A DNA stretch of 64,000 nucleotides. Origin: Apodemus sylvaticus (Eukaryota > Chordata > Mammalia > Rodentia > Muridae). The position numbers and the translations under genes were made by a program. The notes beneath the pieces were generated by a model, which was not told where the DNA came from, made no database searches, and saw nothing but the letters and a program-made list of their open reading frames with translations. The stretch lies in the NCBI RefSeq assembly GCF_947179515.1, contig NC_067473.1, positions 123,553,909 through 123,617,908 on the forward strand, given 5' to 3'. Below, piece after piece: positions 35,584 to 49,128 of the stretch; within the stretch, counting starts at the first letter, position 1, and every line of letters begins with the position of its first letter.

Positions 35584-35954
35584 GTTCTTCTGGTGTCCTT
35601 GGCATGGCTATCAAATCCTGGGAGGCTGACCTAGATTTGAGATGCATGACATTTCCAACCACAATCTCAGACCAACAGCTCCTGAGAACTTGCCTATTCT
35701 AAGTCTTAAGTAAAACTAAGTAAATGAACAGCATGGGATTGATGGGCAGCCCCCAGGATATCCTAGTGGGTTAAAGACTACATATATACATCCAGAGCCT
35801 AGGGGGAACACAGATTAAGGGTTCAGACTGTACTCAGAACCAAAAGACATACATCAGAGTGGGTATCAACTTGCTCTATACCCAAGGCCTGCAGCATTTC
35901 AGTTTCTGCAGGAAATAATAGTATCTGGCCTGTAAGTGGTTTCAAGGATTACTT

Positions 35955-36065
35955 AAGAGCTTTAGTGGTGCATACCTGTGAGCTCGCATTTGGGAAGCAA
36001 TTTGGAGGACTGTGAGTTCAAGGCCAGCCTAGGCTACATTTATCACTATGTAAGACTTCAAGGAA
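35955..36065 (+). repeat. Diverged B1-like SINE
   Basis: 'ttagtggtgcatacctgtga', 'gagttcaaggccagcctag' and 'gctacatttatcactatgta' are B1-like; the sequence is worn. Confidence 0.65.
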
Positions 36066-36171
36066 TGTGATTTCTATAATACTCCTGGTGCACTGTAAAT
36101 GATCAATTAATGATAACCATATGATAATGATCACAACAAAGAAGAAACAACCATTCATTTTTAGTTTACTT

Positions 36172-36220
36172 TAGATGAGCTATTCTAGTAAGTCTAGATG
36201 CATTCACAGGGTTGAAATGG
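36172..36220. repeat. 49-bp unique-looking repeat, copy 1
   Basis: Begins tagatgagctattctag and ends gttgaaatgg. It recurs at 37,572-37,620 with three mismatches, exactly 1,400 bp away, in the same orientation. Confidence 0.92.
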
Positions 36221-36254
36221 AACAACTGGGAAAGAGCATTAATCATCATCATCA

Positions 36255-36327
36255 CCTTCTCTTCCTCCTCCTCTTCTTCCTCTTCCTCCTCCCTCCTCTT
36301 ACTCCTTCCTCTTCCTCCTCCTCCTTT
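36255..36327. repeat. (TCC/TCT)n pyrimidine tract
   Basis: Irregular CTT and TCC triplets, almost entirely pyrimidine. Confidence 0.9.
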
Positions 36328-36826
36328 TGCTTCTCTTTATGAAGTGGGGTTTGTAGGGACTGATCTGGCTCCAGCAGGATTTGTAAGAATGTTATTCATT
36401 TCTAGAATTTCTAAAAAGTCTTCCTTTTCTGAGACAAGACTATTTTCTCCTGCCTTTGAATGTGATTCCATTATACAACCTCAATTAAGAGGCCAAAAGG
36501 TCAAATGTTCCTTCCACAAATAACTCTCTGCCCACTACTAGTTCATTTCCTATGCATTTCCCTGGCAAGGCTATAAAAAACATTAAAAGAAGATGGATGG
36601 ATTCTAGGGTGACACAGGGTAGGTCAAACGATCCAGGCCTCATCAATATGGGCTGCAAATTCCATCGCAGAAGTCCATCTACTAGTAGCAGCTTCAACAA
36701 TCCTTCCCTGTCCCAAGCCCCCAATTGTGCCTTAAAAAAGGTCAAGTGGTTTCCTCACAAAATTATCCTAAAGTCAGGGCCCAGATTTTCTATTTGCAAC
36801 CACATGATTTTGCAAATGACACATTT

Positions 36827-37069
36827 AGAAAGCCATTTACTGGAGGCTGGAGGGATGGCTCAGCAGTTAAGAGCACTGGCTACTATTACCAAGGACCTGA
36901 GTTTGGTACACAGCACCCACATGGTGGCTAATAACTCTCTTTAACTACAGTTCCATGGATCCAATGCCATGGTTTGATTTCATTGTACTAGACACAAACA
37001 TGTGTGCATATATATATATAGGCAAAAGATCCATATACTGAAATCATCTTTTTTTTTAAGAAAGCCATT
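36827..37069 (+). mobile_element. B2 SINE with target-site duplication
   Basis: 'gctggagggatggctcagc', 'gagcactggctactattacc' and 'cagcacccacatggtggcta' are the B2 head with its A and B box region. agaaagccatt at 36827-36837 recurs at 37059-37069. The 3' part is replaced by an AT-rich stretch. Confidence 0.9.
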
Positions 37070-37821
37070 ATTGGACAGGATACTTAAGAAAGGGAATCAC
37101 ATAGTTTTTTTCATGGCTTACTAATTGTGGCATCAATACAGAGGCCCCTAAAAGATAGGTGAACTTGATTGGGGGAACGGGGTGGTATGCCCTTATTTAA
37201 AATACATAATACCATATATATATGGTATTTGTAGGTGTAATTATGAATCTTGAGATGAGATCATTCTGGATTAATCCAAAATAAATCCTTAGATGACACA
37301 TCAGGCAAGAAGAAAACCATGTGATGATGGAGTGGTAAATCCACAAGCCAGGAACACTAAGAGTGATTAGTGACCAGAAGCTAGGAGAGGCAGCAACCAG
37401 ATTTTCCCATGAATCTTCAGGGAGATCACACTCCACTCATACCTGATTCTGGACTTTTTCTAACTTCAGAAGTCTCAGGAGTTTCTGCTGCTTTAAGGCA
37501 GTCATTTCAGAATTCGTTTCCTTCAGCTCTAGGGAAGTCATACGACTATGTGAAACTAAACACAAAGGAAATAGATGAGCTATTCTAGGAAGTCTAGATG
37601 CATTCTCGGGGTTGAAATGGGACTAGAAGAAAATCATACTTTACTACTAGGTCTACACATTTCTGGCTGATGGAGTTACACTATTTCTTTTCTTATTTAT
37701 AAATCACCTTTTCTAAATCTTCAAAATTGCCCAAACTACACACTCCATACATAAAGTAAGAGATGACTCTACCTTAAAATGTTATTATCTACTATATTTT
37801 AAAAAAACATTTAAATACCAT
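37070..37821. other. Unique stretch containing the second 49-bp copy
   Basis: 37,572-37,620 matches 36,172-36,220. Nothing else recognised. Confidence 0.55.
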
Positions 37822-38150
37822 ATTGGTTACTTTCCTTGTCACTGTGACAACATCTGACAGAAGCCATTTAAAGAGTTTGCTTTGCTCAGTTTACAGGGGG
37901 TGGTCCCTGGTGGCAGAGAAGGGTCTGTTCTATTTGTAGCAGTAGGGGCTTGTGGTGGTGCTTGTTCATATCTTGATAGATCAAGAATAAGAGAGAACCA
38001 AACCTAGGGCCAAGTTTTCTCAAGCCTCATACCTAGACCCTACATCTAAGGGTTCTAAACATCCTCAAATAGCCCAGTAGGGAGGCTCATTTAAACACCT
38101 GAGTCTATGGGAAATATTTTCTCATCTAAACCATAAATATAACCCCAAAT
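37822..38150 (-). repeat. Rodent LTR-like interspersed repeat, antisense
   Basis: 'ttggttactttccttgtcac' at the left and 'cacctgagtctatgggaaat' at the right are typical reversed MaLR-type edges. Diverged. Confidence 0.45.
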
Positions 38151-38889
38151 CACAGGAAACATCAATTTTGTTCCTCCACCCCCAGAACCCACAAATCATC
38201 ACCATGTCTTTTTCTAGGTCTACTAGTATTACAAGCCCAAGAGAAGTTCATTCACAGCCTCCCATGTTCAGATTCATAAAGATTAAAAGGAGCCTAGCAT
38301 GGAGATTTCTAAACAACTCTACAAGTTGTTGGAGGAGCTTCAAAAGCCAAGTAATCCAAGATACAAATGAGAAAGAAAAGCTCTGGGTATCTGATTCTAA
38401 AGCAAAAGGCTTTGAAAATTATGTCATCAAGGCAATGTTACAGAGCCATTGAAAAAGAGAAAACACTTGCATTATTTTAATAAACTTCCCTGAGGCCTAA
38501 CTCCTCAACATTTGAAGTTGGAACATGCAATCCTACGCCATATGTACACACAAAGAGTCATTTCCTAAGCATAGGCAAGCCAGTTCTGTACCATCTCATA
38601 CTCTAATAACACAAAATCCCATAATGGCCACATTAAAGGCTTTCACTGTCCACATGTTATTGCATTGGTTTTGCCAGTGAGATACCTAGACTTCCAAAGT
38701 GTCAGGATACACATTCAAGATCCAGAATCCAAAGACTTAAAATGGTTACATGACACATTGATATGCTTGCTTCAATCTGGTCACAGAAGACTGTGAACTC
38801 TCTCCCTTGACTGGTCTCTTTTGTGGGGATTTCCTTCAGGAAACATGCAAATAGTTATGACCTTTCTTGATGTTTATGCATATGGTTTA
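38151..38889. other. Unique non-coding stretch
   Basis: No feature recognised. Confidence 0.5.
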
Positions 38890-38998
38890 GGGAGGGAGGG
38901 AGGGAGAAAAAGGGGAGAGGAGAAGGAGAGGGAAGGAGAAGAGAGGGAGAGGGAGGGAGAGGAGAGGGAGAAGGAGGGAGAAGAGAGGGAGAAGGAAA
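38890..38998. repeat. (GGGA/GAGA)n polypurine tract
   Basis: About 109 bp of G and A only, with irregular 4- to 6-bp units. Confidence 0.95.
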
Positions 38999-39024
38999 GC
39001 CAAAGAACAACCCACAGTGCTGGT

Positions 39025-39238
39025 CCTTGTCTTCCACCTGGTTTGGGGCAGGGTCTCTTGTTCACAGCTCTGTGAAAACTCACCCAAAAACTCTCCTGTC
39101 TCTACCTCTCATCTCACCATAGGTATGCTGGGATTACAGGTCCTAGCTACTACCTCCATCTTTTACCTGGGTTCTGGGGAATCTTCATATTTGTATTGCC
39201 AGCCCTTTATGCACTGAGCCATCATCTCCTTAGACCAG
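39025..39238 (-). repeat. B4-type SINE, antisense
   Basis: 'ggggcagggtctcttgttca', 'tgctgggattacaggtccta', 'acctgggttctggggaatct' and 'actgagccatcatctcct' give reversed B4 order. Confidence 0.78.
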
Positions 39239-41087
39239 GATGATCTTCCTAAAGACTTCCTTCTCAGACTTCCAGTCTGCGCAGCTAAACCTCAAGCTAT
39301 TAACAAGCTGGATGAAGCCCCACCTTTAACACACACAGATCTGGTCAAGCTACAATTCCTCTTCTACGGAGCTTGGAATCCTGAAGGCATCTTTCAGAGG
39401 CCTGAACACACACAATCACCATCTCCTCCAGTTTGATAGGAGTTTCATGTGAGCAGCCCCAGCCTCAACTACACCAGCTAGTCCAGGGTTTTTCAGACAG
39501 GTTCATTTACAGACAGAAAGCAGATTCCATTCCAGGATACTGAAAACAGAAGACTACATACTTCACAGTACAGTTTCATATTTAGACCCCGAAAACCAAA
39601 ACATTATAACTAAACAAGTCTTGGTTGAACAACTTAGTATCTTGAGCCTGAAAGACCTGTGACCTAGAGTGAATTAGACTTTGCTATCTGTTGCTGCCTC
39701 CCTCCCATTACCTTATGTTTGAAAAATGGAGGGTCAAAGATCCATCTCAGAAAACTGCTTCAAGTACAATATGAAGTGATGCATGTAAGACACCAGGCAC
39801 ACAAATTTTCCATAACATTGGTCCCTTCCCCATGTCAGCTCCCAGGCATTGAGGACTTTGTTGCCTAGATGTCTTGGTTTGCACGGCTGCCCCTGCCAAG
39901 GAGTGACTTAATGTTCCTAGCATCCTTCTAGCCATCCGTGGTCATGGCTCTCTATTAAATCTGTAGCCACAAAATCAGCTGTGTTCTGACAGCAGCCATC
40001 GGTGTGTACAAGCAAGGCAGAGTACGTATGAGAGTAGAGGGGACAGTGGGGACTGTGCCCGCCAGACACACAGGTTCCATCTAAAAGGAAAGAACTGTAG
40101 GAAACGAGTTGTCATATATTTTTGGTTATCCCAAGAAAGCAAAAATTTGTATTTTTGCCCATATCAAATGTCAACTAATTCAAGATTTAAATCCTGTATA
40201 ATGCTAACAAGACATAAATACAGATCTTGCTTTAAAAGGTTTCAGGACCTGATCTCAGGTTCAGACACTGAATCAACATTCTCCCTCTTTATGCCACATA
40301 ACAGGGATCTTTGGATTAAGGACTAGTGCTCACATAAATGGAAGTGCTTAGAAAGGCCAGAGAGCCACCCCCCTCATTGAGCAGGCCAGGGAGAAACAGA
40401 CTGTGTGTTCTACAATGTGTAGTTCTCATCTTGAACCCGAGTTTCCATAGTACAGCTGTCGAGACAGGATAATCCCAAGAGGCCCCTAGAGGATGAGTTT
40501 GAAAGTTACTTTCCTCTTAGCCTTTGCAAACTGTTTTTATGAACACCATGTGCACACTTCACTTGGGTGGAGGTTACACGTGTATAGGGTCCAGTTCTAC
40601 CAAGGCCATTTCATGTAATGTGTATATGCCCCTGCCCCCACCTCAGGGCGAGTCCACAGGCAACAAGGATCAAAATCCACCCTTCCACGAGATCTCATTC
40701 TGTTAATATCACTTCAGCTCCCTCTTGGGAACTCTACACTGTCTCTCTCATTATAAGAGGAGAGTCATCATCATCCCACTGAGACTGATAGATAGGCTTC
40801 ACCTCTCTAGGAAGTGGCTTTTTAAAATCTACCTGATATTCTGCTATTTCTGGGGCCTTGAACCCAGAACGTCTCTCTCTTCATACAGCTCTGTTTCCAC
40901 GGAACATTCTTGCAACACATACGCCATCAGAGGCATGTGTGTTTCAACCCATAAATCCTACAACCATCTCACCAGACGAACCGTATTACCTCCATTTCAC
41001 TCAGCTCAAAACCGTGCTCAGAAAGGCTATATCCCTTGCTCGGTGCGGCTGTTCAGACTCGGAAGCAGGACCAGGGCAGTTTTTCAG
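39239..41087. other. Unique non-coding stretch with a possible MIR
   Basis: At about 40,940-41,050, 'attacctccatttcactcag' resembles a worn MIR. No gene seen. Confidence 0.45.
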
Positions 41088-41321
41088 GGGATTGTTGGTC
41101 CTTGCTACAAAAGCATGAGAACCTGGGTTACATCCACAGAATCCAAGTAAAAAGATGGGTGTGGTGGTACACACTTCGGCAGTCTATGCTGGGGAGACTG
41201 AAGAAGGGGATGCCCTGGGATTCACTACACACCCAGCCTGGTGAAATCAGCAAGCCCCAGGTCCCAGTGAAAAACCTAAAGTGATGCCTCCTGTGGAATG
41301 ACATCCAAGTTAAGCCCTGGC

Positions 41322-41356
<35 letters not shown>
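41088..41356 (+). repeat. B4-type SINE ending in (AC)n
   Basis: 'gaacctgggttacatccaca', 'gatgggtgtggtggtacac', 'gccccaggtcccagtga' and 'tgatgcctcctgtggaatga' precede the (AC)n at 41,324-41,354. The CA tract is the usual B4 3' end. Confidence 0.72.
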
Positions 41357-42617
41357 TCAGACAGCATTCAGACAGACAGCATTCCAACAGGCATGCTTCC
41401 CCTTTAACTACTCCTCCATAGTGCTCCAAGGTAAATCTTTATGAGCCTCAAAGAAACAGTCGTGACACTGACTGGAAAGAGTCTTCAGCTGCCCCCAGAG
41501 ACTGTACCTATTGCTGTCCTATATGTAGGTAGATAGAAAACCTTTGATCTCAAGAAGCTAGGGGATCTGGGAATGATTCCCAGTAGGCAATGCTCCCTCT
41601 CTCCGCAGGGAAATCTCTCTGGGGTACTCATTAACAGCAAGGTGAAAGGGTAACCTTTGAGCCTGCAGAACCAAAAGACAATAAAATAGCAAATTTATTC
41701 AGATCCCCTCCCTCCTGCTGATGGAAACCCTGGAAATATCGGGGTGAGTGACGCTGCTCAACAGAGTGTGAGCATCACATGCAGGATTAAAGGCAAATTA
41801 AAATATATGGCGGAAAGTGGGTGACTGACACCGATGTTCTGTTTTCTCACTACTCGTCAGACACAAACTGTCACTTGGGGCAATTAAGCAAGGATTAATT
41901 ACCAGGTTGCCATACAAGCTGAGATGTCTCAACATCACAGCCCAAGAAGCATACATTCTTGGGTTCTTAAGGAGTTGGAGTGGAAATTGGCAGGACAATT
42001 TGACAAGTGTTTTTTTGTCTGTTTTTAAATTTTTCACATCCATATCCTCTAACCTAGCAGTTCCAGTTATGTGACAGAAATATAGAACTGGGCAAACACA
42101 TGGGCATAGAACGGTGACAGTGTAAGAGTATTCAGTAAGAAACAGCAAAAAATAACCGACAACAACAAAAACCAACAAAAAAACAAAACAAAAAAAAAAA
42201 AACCCAACAATGCATGATGAAAGTTAAGAAATGTATTAGATTTTTATGTCCTATATAAACTAATGTGGAAAAGATCTACAGATTACTTCAAAGTATGGAA
42301 AAATGCAAGCTCTAAATGACAATATGAAGAATATATCTTTTCTATATAAATGTTAATAAAAATGACATGACTGAATCTGAGAAATAGATACTAAGCCATA
42401 ATTAATATGAATCTCTCTATTTCCAAATAAGAGATGGCAAATATATTGAGATGGACTACAGTTGTTTTTATGGGAAACCCCTATTAAAGGACTCAATTTC
42501 TATCATATATCTAACCAAATCACATTATACAACCAGCACCCTTCTTAGTACTGTCTGGAAGAAGATCCTGCATATAAGTGTCTAAGCCTTTCTCTGTTTC
42601 TGTCTCTGTCTCTTTGT

Positions 42618-42663
<46 letters not shown>

Positions 42664-45464
42664 TGTACACACACTTTTCCTTTTCTTATCAAATATATTG
42701 ATTGAGACAGCACAATGGGTGGGAAACTATTTCATAGCCAAATAACAATTCACTAAAAACCGAGCCAGCATCACCCCAAATTATGGCTGTAGTTAGCAGC
42801 CCAGAGTCGCCAAGGCAACTAAGAAAGGATGCTTTTCAAGGCACAGGCCTGGCTGCCCTCTGAGGGCAATGCCTTTGGAGCAACCATGGTCCAGCCAAAG
42901 CATGTGCCTGGAAAAACCTCCCTTATCCAGAGACTAACTGTTCTACATAATTATAATACCCTCACCAGGTCTAGCCCTGCTGTGGGCTGCCCCTGTCAGC
43001 TGCTCATGAAAATGGGACTCCAGGAGGCTGTTGTAAAAGTCTACCTCTTCCTGCTCCAATTGAACCTACATGTATACATAAAGTTGCAATGTTAAAGAGA
43101 TTACAAGGGGGCTTAGAAGCCCCTGGAGGGTCATTGATCTGGTCTTGCAAACACTGTTGACAGCCTTTAGAAAGAGCTTTGGTCTGTGCCCTGCTTCTCT
43201 GGCTGCTTTTATTTTTACCTCTGTTCTCAACTAGGTTGGCAGGAAATGTTTCCTTATGGCTGTGACTCTAGAGGTTTTCAGACTCCTTGTTTCTAAACTA
43301 AGCATGCATATACTCTAAATAGTAAGTAATCCAGTCTAGAGGCCAGCACCCATTTTCTAGAGCATCAGATACTAAATAGTTTAGGCTATGCAATCTATGA
43401 TCTCACCAACTACTCGACCCCACTGCTATCACAATAAACTAAACAAACAAATATGATAAAATGTCAACAAATGAGACAGGCTTTGTTCAGTAATTTCATA
43501 CATAAACACAGAAATTTGAACTTCAGATTACTTCTCTAAATCGTGAATTATCATTCTTTAAATTTTCTCTGTGCTCTTTAAAATTATAAAATCCATTTTG
43601 ATTTGCCACCATATAAAAGACCTGAAGCTTCGATTTGGCCAAGAGGTCAGAATTTGTGAGTCACAGTCTTGATATTTTCAGTGCACAGTGTGATTCCTGG
43701 AGCTGCTCAAGCAGCATTTTGGAACCTCTCAGGAGGACAGACTCTGGGGTTCTATCTAAAACAAAGGAAACCAGAACCTGAGTTTGAACAAAAATCTCCA
43801 AGCAATTTATAAGCAGGTAAATTCTGAGAGGCCCAACTCCATAAGAAGAATGCTTATAGTCAGATTTGGATGAGTATTGACTGGCTGGCTGTGAAAAGCC
43901 AGGCATTCTGCTTGAGTTCTCTGGCACTCCCACTAAAAAAAGGGGAACATTCACATCCAAGAGTTGGCCACATCTGACAGACAGGAAACAAAGCACTTGT
44001 CTGGTTGTCACTGTTTTCCACAGTATTCGAGCAGCTTAGTGTTTCAAAAACTTGAGTGGCAGAGAAAGAACACTCACTTGGGATTTCTAGTACTGGACAG
44101 GTAACTTGAATACTCAAATAGCAACTAACCAGAATTTGGGGAACTGAGGTAGGTCAGACCCAGTCCCATGTAAAGGGAAACTACTCTCAAGCACCAGTCA
44201 CTGTCAAGGAAGGACACTGGCCTGACAGCATCAAATAGTTGGATTTGTTTTTTCTAGAAAAGCCAGAAAGTTGAATTTAACATAGGGGGAGGCTTGCTTG
44301 TTTAATGTGCCATGTAGAGGAAACAGATCCCACTAACTGTTGGATGACTTGAGCCTTTGGTTGAGGCTACTGCTCTATACTAAGTCACAAGAGACAAGTC
44401 TCTGGTGATAAGCATAACTCTCAGTGGCCCAATGGCCTTAGTTAAGTGATAAACAACTGGGAGCTTTGATTTCCTTATCAATAAAACAACCATATCTAGC
44501 TCACAAGGTTTGGTAAGTTTATATGTTATTATATTCAGGAGCCTGACACTGATCAGTCAGTCTGCCCTGTTACTGTATATGTTCCATTTTCTTACTGGTG
44601 TTCCATGATGGGCATCTGATACTCTTGTCATTAGTAACCGAACATTCAGAGACCAAACCACTGTGCAAATCTCCCTGCCCCCACCACAGACTAGATGCAA
44701 ACATGAAAGCTTGATTGGCCCCCAGTAGCCCTCTTATAGCAGATGCACTAAGTACCAAGTCATAGTCCATGAAGCTGCCTTCATCTTCCTCCTTGGCATC
44801 AACCTCTCTATAGCCTGAAAACTCTGGAGTTTCCAGTGGCTTCACACAAAGTGAAAAAATTGTGGGTCCTGTTTTCCAAGACACATAACCCCTCCTTTTT
44901 ATTAGAAATCCTAAAAGTATCCACATTTGCTGCCTAAAGGAAAACAGAACAATAAAATGGGAGTGTGCCAACACTCAGCAAAGTCCTTGTGATAAATAAA
45001 ATACAGTCATTTTAAGAAGACCCACACTTTTACAAAAGCCTTTTATCCCTCATGGCAAGATCCAAAGTGAGGAGAATAATTTTGCCATTCATTCCGCAAG
45101 GTATATTAACTCAGTGCCTCTCGATGAGAATGTACATGATGCAAGTCAGCCAGGTGCCTTGCTCCAGTTCAAGACAGCCTTAGAGGGTCAAGGGATTCAG
45201 ACTACTTCCCTAACAAGCTTCCAGGAGCTGGAAAGTTGGTTTCCTTACCAGCTCCAATCAGCAAGATCCTCCTCCCTTTCTTCATTTAGATCTCCACCCA
45301 AACGGGTCATCTCCTCAGAGACTCCGAATGAACCACCTTATCTAGGATTTAATTATTTGTGGAATGGGGCCTGGAATCCTGATCGTCTGTCTCTTGCTGA
45401 GTTGCCACCAACAACAAAACACCTGGCATACAACAGCCATTCAAATATTTGTGCTGTAGAGTCT
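41357..45464. other. Long unique non-coding stretch
   Basis: Contains an A-rich run (42,155-42,205), (CA)n at 42,622-42,658 and a possible antisense MIR at 44,440-44,550 ('gatttccttatcaataaaac'). No supported exon. Confidence 0.5.
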
Positions 45465-45570
45465 TCCAATTAGACAGGAAAGGGAGCCTAAGTCCTTTTT
45501 CCAAGGTCATAGAGCTAGTCAAAGAGCAGATGCCAGCTACATTTTGGGTGTACTTCAAAGCTCCGGGTCT
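45465..45570 (+). repeat. MIR SINE fragment
   Basis: 'ccaaggtcatagagctagtc' with nearby 'aaagagcagatgccagc' is the MIR 3' half. Confidence 0.55.
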
Positions 45571-45774
45571 GAGTACTGTGCCAGAAGAAAGCAGTTTTCT
45601 TTCTCTGGGCTTCCTTCCTAGAACTTACAGCCCTGTGTGCTAGGAGGCATACCTTACTTCTGTCTTACTCTGAAGAGATGCCTGTGTGGACATTGGGATG
45701 GAGGAAGATCAGTCTGGATACACACAGACCAGTTTAGTGGCTGGGTCCCAAGGGAAGCTCTTAGGGGTTTTTGC

Positions 45775-46040
45775 TGTAATGGTTAATCATCATTGTCAGG
45801 TTGCTCGGACTTGGAATCATCAAGGAAATGTATCTCTAGGTTTGTCTATGAGACTATTTCCAGAAAAGTATAACTGTGAAGGAAAGATCTATGCTAAATA
45901 TGGAAGACACCCTCCCAGAGGCCAGAGGCCAAGCATTCATCTCTCTCTGCATCCTGACTATGGCTACAATGTGGATTGGAGATTCTGCCCTCACATATAT
46001 CCCATCGTGATAGACTACTATTGTTGGAATTAATGCTCTA
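45775..46040 (+). repeat. Rodent LTR-like repeat (family A copy 2)
   Basis: 'aatggttaatcatcattgtc', 'aggtttgtctatgagact', 'tttccagaaaag' and 'attcatctctctctgca' match the order of the copies at about 55,300 and 62,617. Confidence 0.5.
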
Positions 46041-46064
46041 AGAAGCCCACATAAAAGACACACA

Positions 46065-46470
46065 ATCCAGATGTTTATTCCAAAAACAAATACCTAGATT
46101 GGGAAGATCTAGGGCTATTATAACTTCTTCCCCAGCTATAAAATCTCTTGTTGTTGTTTCTCCTAGACACATGGTCCTGGTCTACAGTGGCTTCGTCTAT
46201 TCCACCGTCTTCTTCTCTTCCCCCACACCTGCAACCTCCTCTTGACCCTCCAGTCCCACCTTCCTCCCTCCATTGTCCAGTCACAGGCGCTAGCCTTTTA
46301 TTGGCCAGTTAAATTGGGAAGAAGGTCTACATGGCAACACTTGAGTGTGTGAGCATCTGCTCATTAGGAACAACCACACCTTGAGGAACCAGTTTTAGCA
46401 TTAGGACACAGGCAGCATCAGCCTGAACCGCTGCAGACTACCCCCAAACTACAATCAACATAAACTGTTC
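46065..46470 (-). mobile_element. ERV-type LTR fragment, antisense
   Basis: 'gatgtttattcc' at the left could be the reversed poly(A) region. 'ccttttattggccagttaaa' and 'aacaaccacaccttgaggaa' resemble a known mouse LTR, family not recalled. No coding part attached. Confidence 0.45.
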
Positions 46471-49039
46471 CTTCCTTAACTTACTTTGGTCATACAGCTT
46501 GCCACAGCAGTGTGACTTGGAATCTTGGAAAAGATGTGTGTTCTCCTTGAGTCAGAACAAAAGCAAGCTTCTGGTGCCTGACACTCCAGCCTTTCCTCAT
46601 CCCCAGGCACTGGTGTCAACCAAAGGGCTTAAGGCTCCCCAGCAAAAGAAGGTAACAGGACCATTTAAAAGGAGACCACAAAGATTACTAGAACCCCACA
46701 AATGATCAGGCAGAAGGTCACCCAAGCTGCTTCCTGTCCAGTGATGGGAGGAAACACCATAAAAACCCTATTCATGACACAAAGGGAAGCCTTTTTGCTG
46801 GTGCTCGTGGGGAAATTACTTCCATGTGAAAAATCCCTCAGTTTGATGAAAAAGTCTCTTTTCCTTCATGGGCTGAAAATAAAACCCTTGTTTTCCCATC
46901 AAAAAATCAGCTGGGTTAAAATGATGTAAAGTTCTAAGAAGCTATGATCATGAAGGTCAAAGCAACCCTGGTCACCCGGCATCCTCAAATAAGTGAGCTG
47001 AATTTCCTCATGAGCAGCCCTTGGAAGGAAGCTGGGACCAACAAAATTAGTGCACATATACTCTGGGCCTGGAAATAAACAATACTTTCAACACCACACT
47101 TAAACCTAGGTAAGTGTCCTTGTCACTCCCGACTAACAGCAGAGAAATTGGGGCTCTTGGGGACTGGGCATTCAGAGGTCACAGGGTTATATACCCTCAC
47201 TGGGCCACTTGCCAACTGGCCTCTCTGGGCAGAAGGAGATCCATAGGCAAAGGAAGACAGAGAGACTGCAAACCACGCACCCTGCTCATCATGTCCATGA
47301 CACTGTCAGGGGGACCAAGCGAAGCCATGGGCTATTCTGTCACACTGAATTTAGTGTACAGAAACGTTTCAATATCCACACCCGTGTGTAAGCCACCTTC
47401 AAACCTGAGACACCCGAGGGTCTGCTCAGAGCATCTCACCTTGACGACAGCACTGACACTATTGACAGCCGCCCACATCTCCAATCACATATTTATAATG
47501 TCGCTGCCTGGACTCTGCCACACTAGTCATTAAATGCTTGAAAGCCCCCAAGTCTGTGCTCATTGCCCTGAGACAAAAGCAGAGAGCCTGCCAGGCTCCT
47601 CTGAGGTGGGAACAAAAGCACTTCATCTCTGAAGAAACCAGCTGGGGGTTTCCTTAACATGAAATGCCCAGCATGTGTTATTGTTGTAGAAACTAGAGAT
47701 GTGCAAAGGTGGTAGGGGTGGGGGTTATGGGGTAGGGGGTCACAGATAACTTTTCTCTGTTGTATCCAAAACAGTCTTCTTCAAAGGACCCTGTTGAGTA
47801 GTCGGAAAGATGCTTTAATCCAAGAATGATACTGGACAACTGTCCATTGTACCCACTTTTTCCTTTTCAGAAAGATGACTGGGAGAGAACTCACCTTTAT
47901 ATTGCCAAGTGGAGTCTGTAAACCCACACCCCAACTTTCCTCAATCACTGCCCTACCAGTCAGATGCAGTGGGAGGGTACCCGGATCCCTCCACACCCAA
48001 ACGAAATCATTGCAAGCCAGCTGAGGCTGCCTGAAAATCAACATTCAAGGCACATTAATAAGAAACATCTGGCCCCGGGAAGAGGGTTGACACAGCACAG
48101 GCAGGCAGTGGTGGATTTGTGGTTGGGACCCAGAGTTACAAGGACTGAAATGAAAGCACAATTGGAAAACACCAGTTAGTCTAGGCAATCCTCCACCCAC
48201 TGCACCATGGTGCCTGGCAACACCGCTGTGCTCCAGGTTTGAATTGTTTGGGGCTGAGTTACCTAGAGACTTCCCACTTAAAGCTCTGGCATCAGGAAAA
48301 CGCATCTCCTGCATCCTCCAGTGTCTGGCCACCACTTCCACCTTCAATATTTGTAGCAGATGTAGCTGGGCTCTTAAAGGAACAGTGTTTGCATTCTTTC
48401 CATGTGACTTACAGGATAGACTTAAAGGGGGGGGGGGAGTGTATTTATTTTCTTCCCTAGTGTTGTGTGTTTGAGACCATCCTACCTCCATTTATGCAAG
48501 GCGAACCCTGGACACTGGTCACCACAGGCGTTACATGGTTGGCCTCTCTCAATCCGACCCAGTCCGGTCAACTTCAAAACAAAAAGACAACACAAGCGTG
48601 TCTGCCACCAGGGCTCCCCTCAAAGCCCCACTTGTATCCTAAGCAGGAAGGCCTGCCCCTCCCACCCCGCCTCTGTGATTGGACTCAACTGTTTTCTGAG
48701 GCTGGGGACTTGGGGCCAGATTCTCCCACCTGGAGTAGGACATGCGATCCCAGGTGGGCTGTCTATATAGAGAGCATGGGCACCAAATCACCAAGAAATG
48801 GCTTGGTTGGGGCTTTGTCTCCCCCAGACACCTTGGTCACCGGTTTCTAAGAAACAAAAGCAAGACCTTTTCCTTTCCTGGAGTTGCGGGACCACCTGGT
48901 GGCTGCCCTGAACTAAGCCAGGGCTCCTAGGAAGAGGGTAGCTGGGACGCCCAAAAGCCAGTCCCAGGTCCTGTCTCAGTGCTGGGGTTCCCATATTCCT
49001 TAAGAGAAGGGGAAAAGAAAAAGATTCACCCCCGGTGCC
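46471..49039. other. Unique stretch flanking the promoter (probable first intron)
   Basis: No repeat element or exon recognised. Contains a G-rich run near 47,710-47,742 and eleven G at 48,427-48,437. The low repeat content next to a CpG island is typical of proximal regulatory DNA. Confidence 0.5.
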
Positions 49040-49128
49040 CTGAACTATGGCATTTAGGGTCCAGGTCCCTGGTGGCACTGTCGCCTGGCCTGGGGTAGGG
49101 CCCAGCCCCTCGCGCGCCCGCGGGGCCA

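Noticed and set aside
35407..35702. Cysteine/valine repeat frames on plus and threonine/histidine frames on minus
   Set aside because: Translation of the GT/AC tract, not protein.
36842..36930. A tRNA gene
   Set aside because: The tRNA-like head belongs to the B2 SINE, which has a TSD and tail. No folded tRNA is present.
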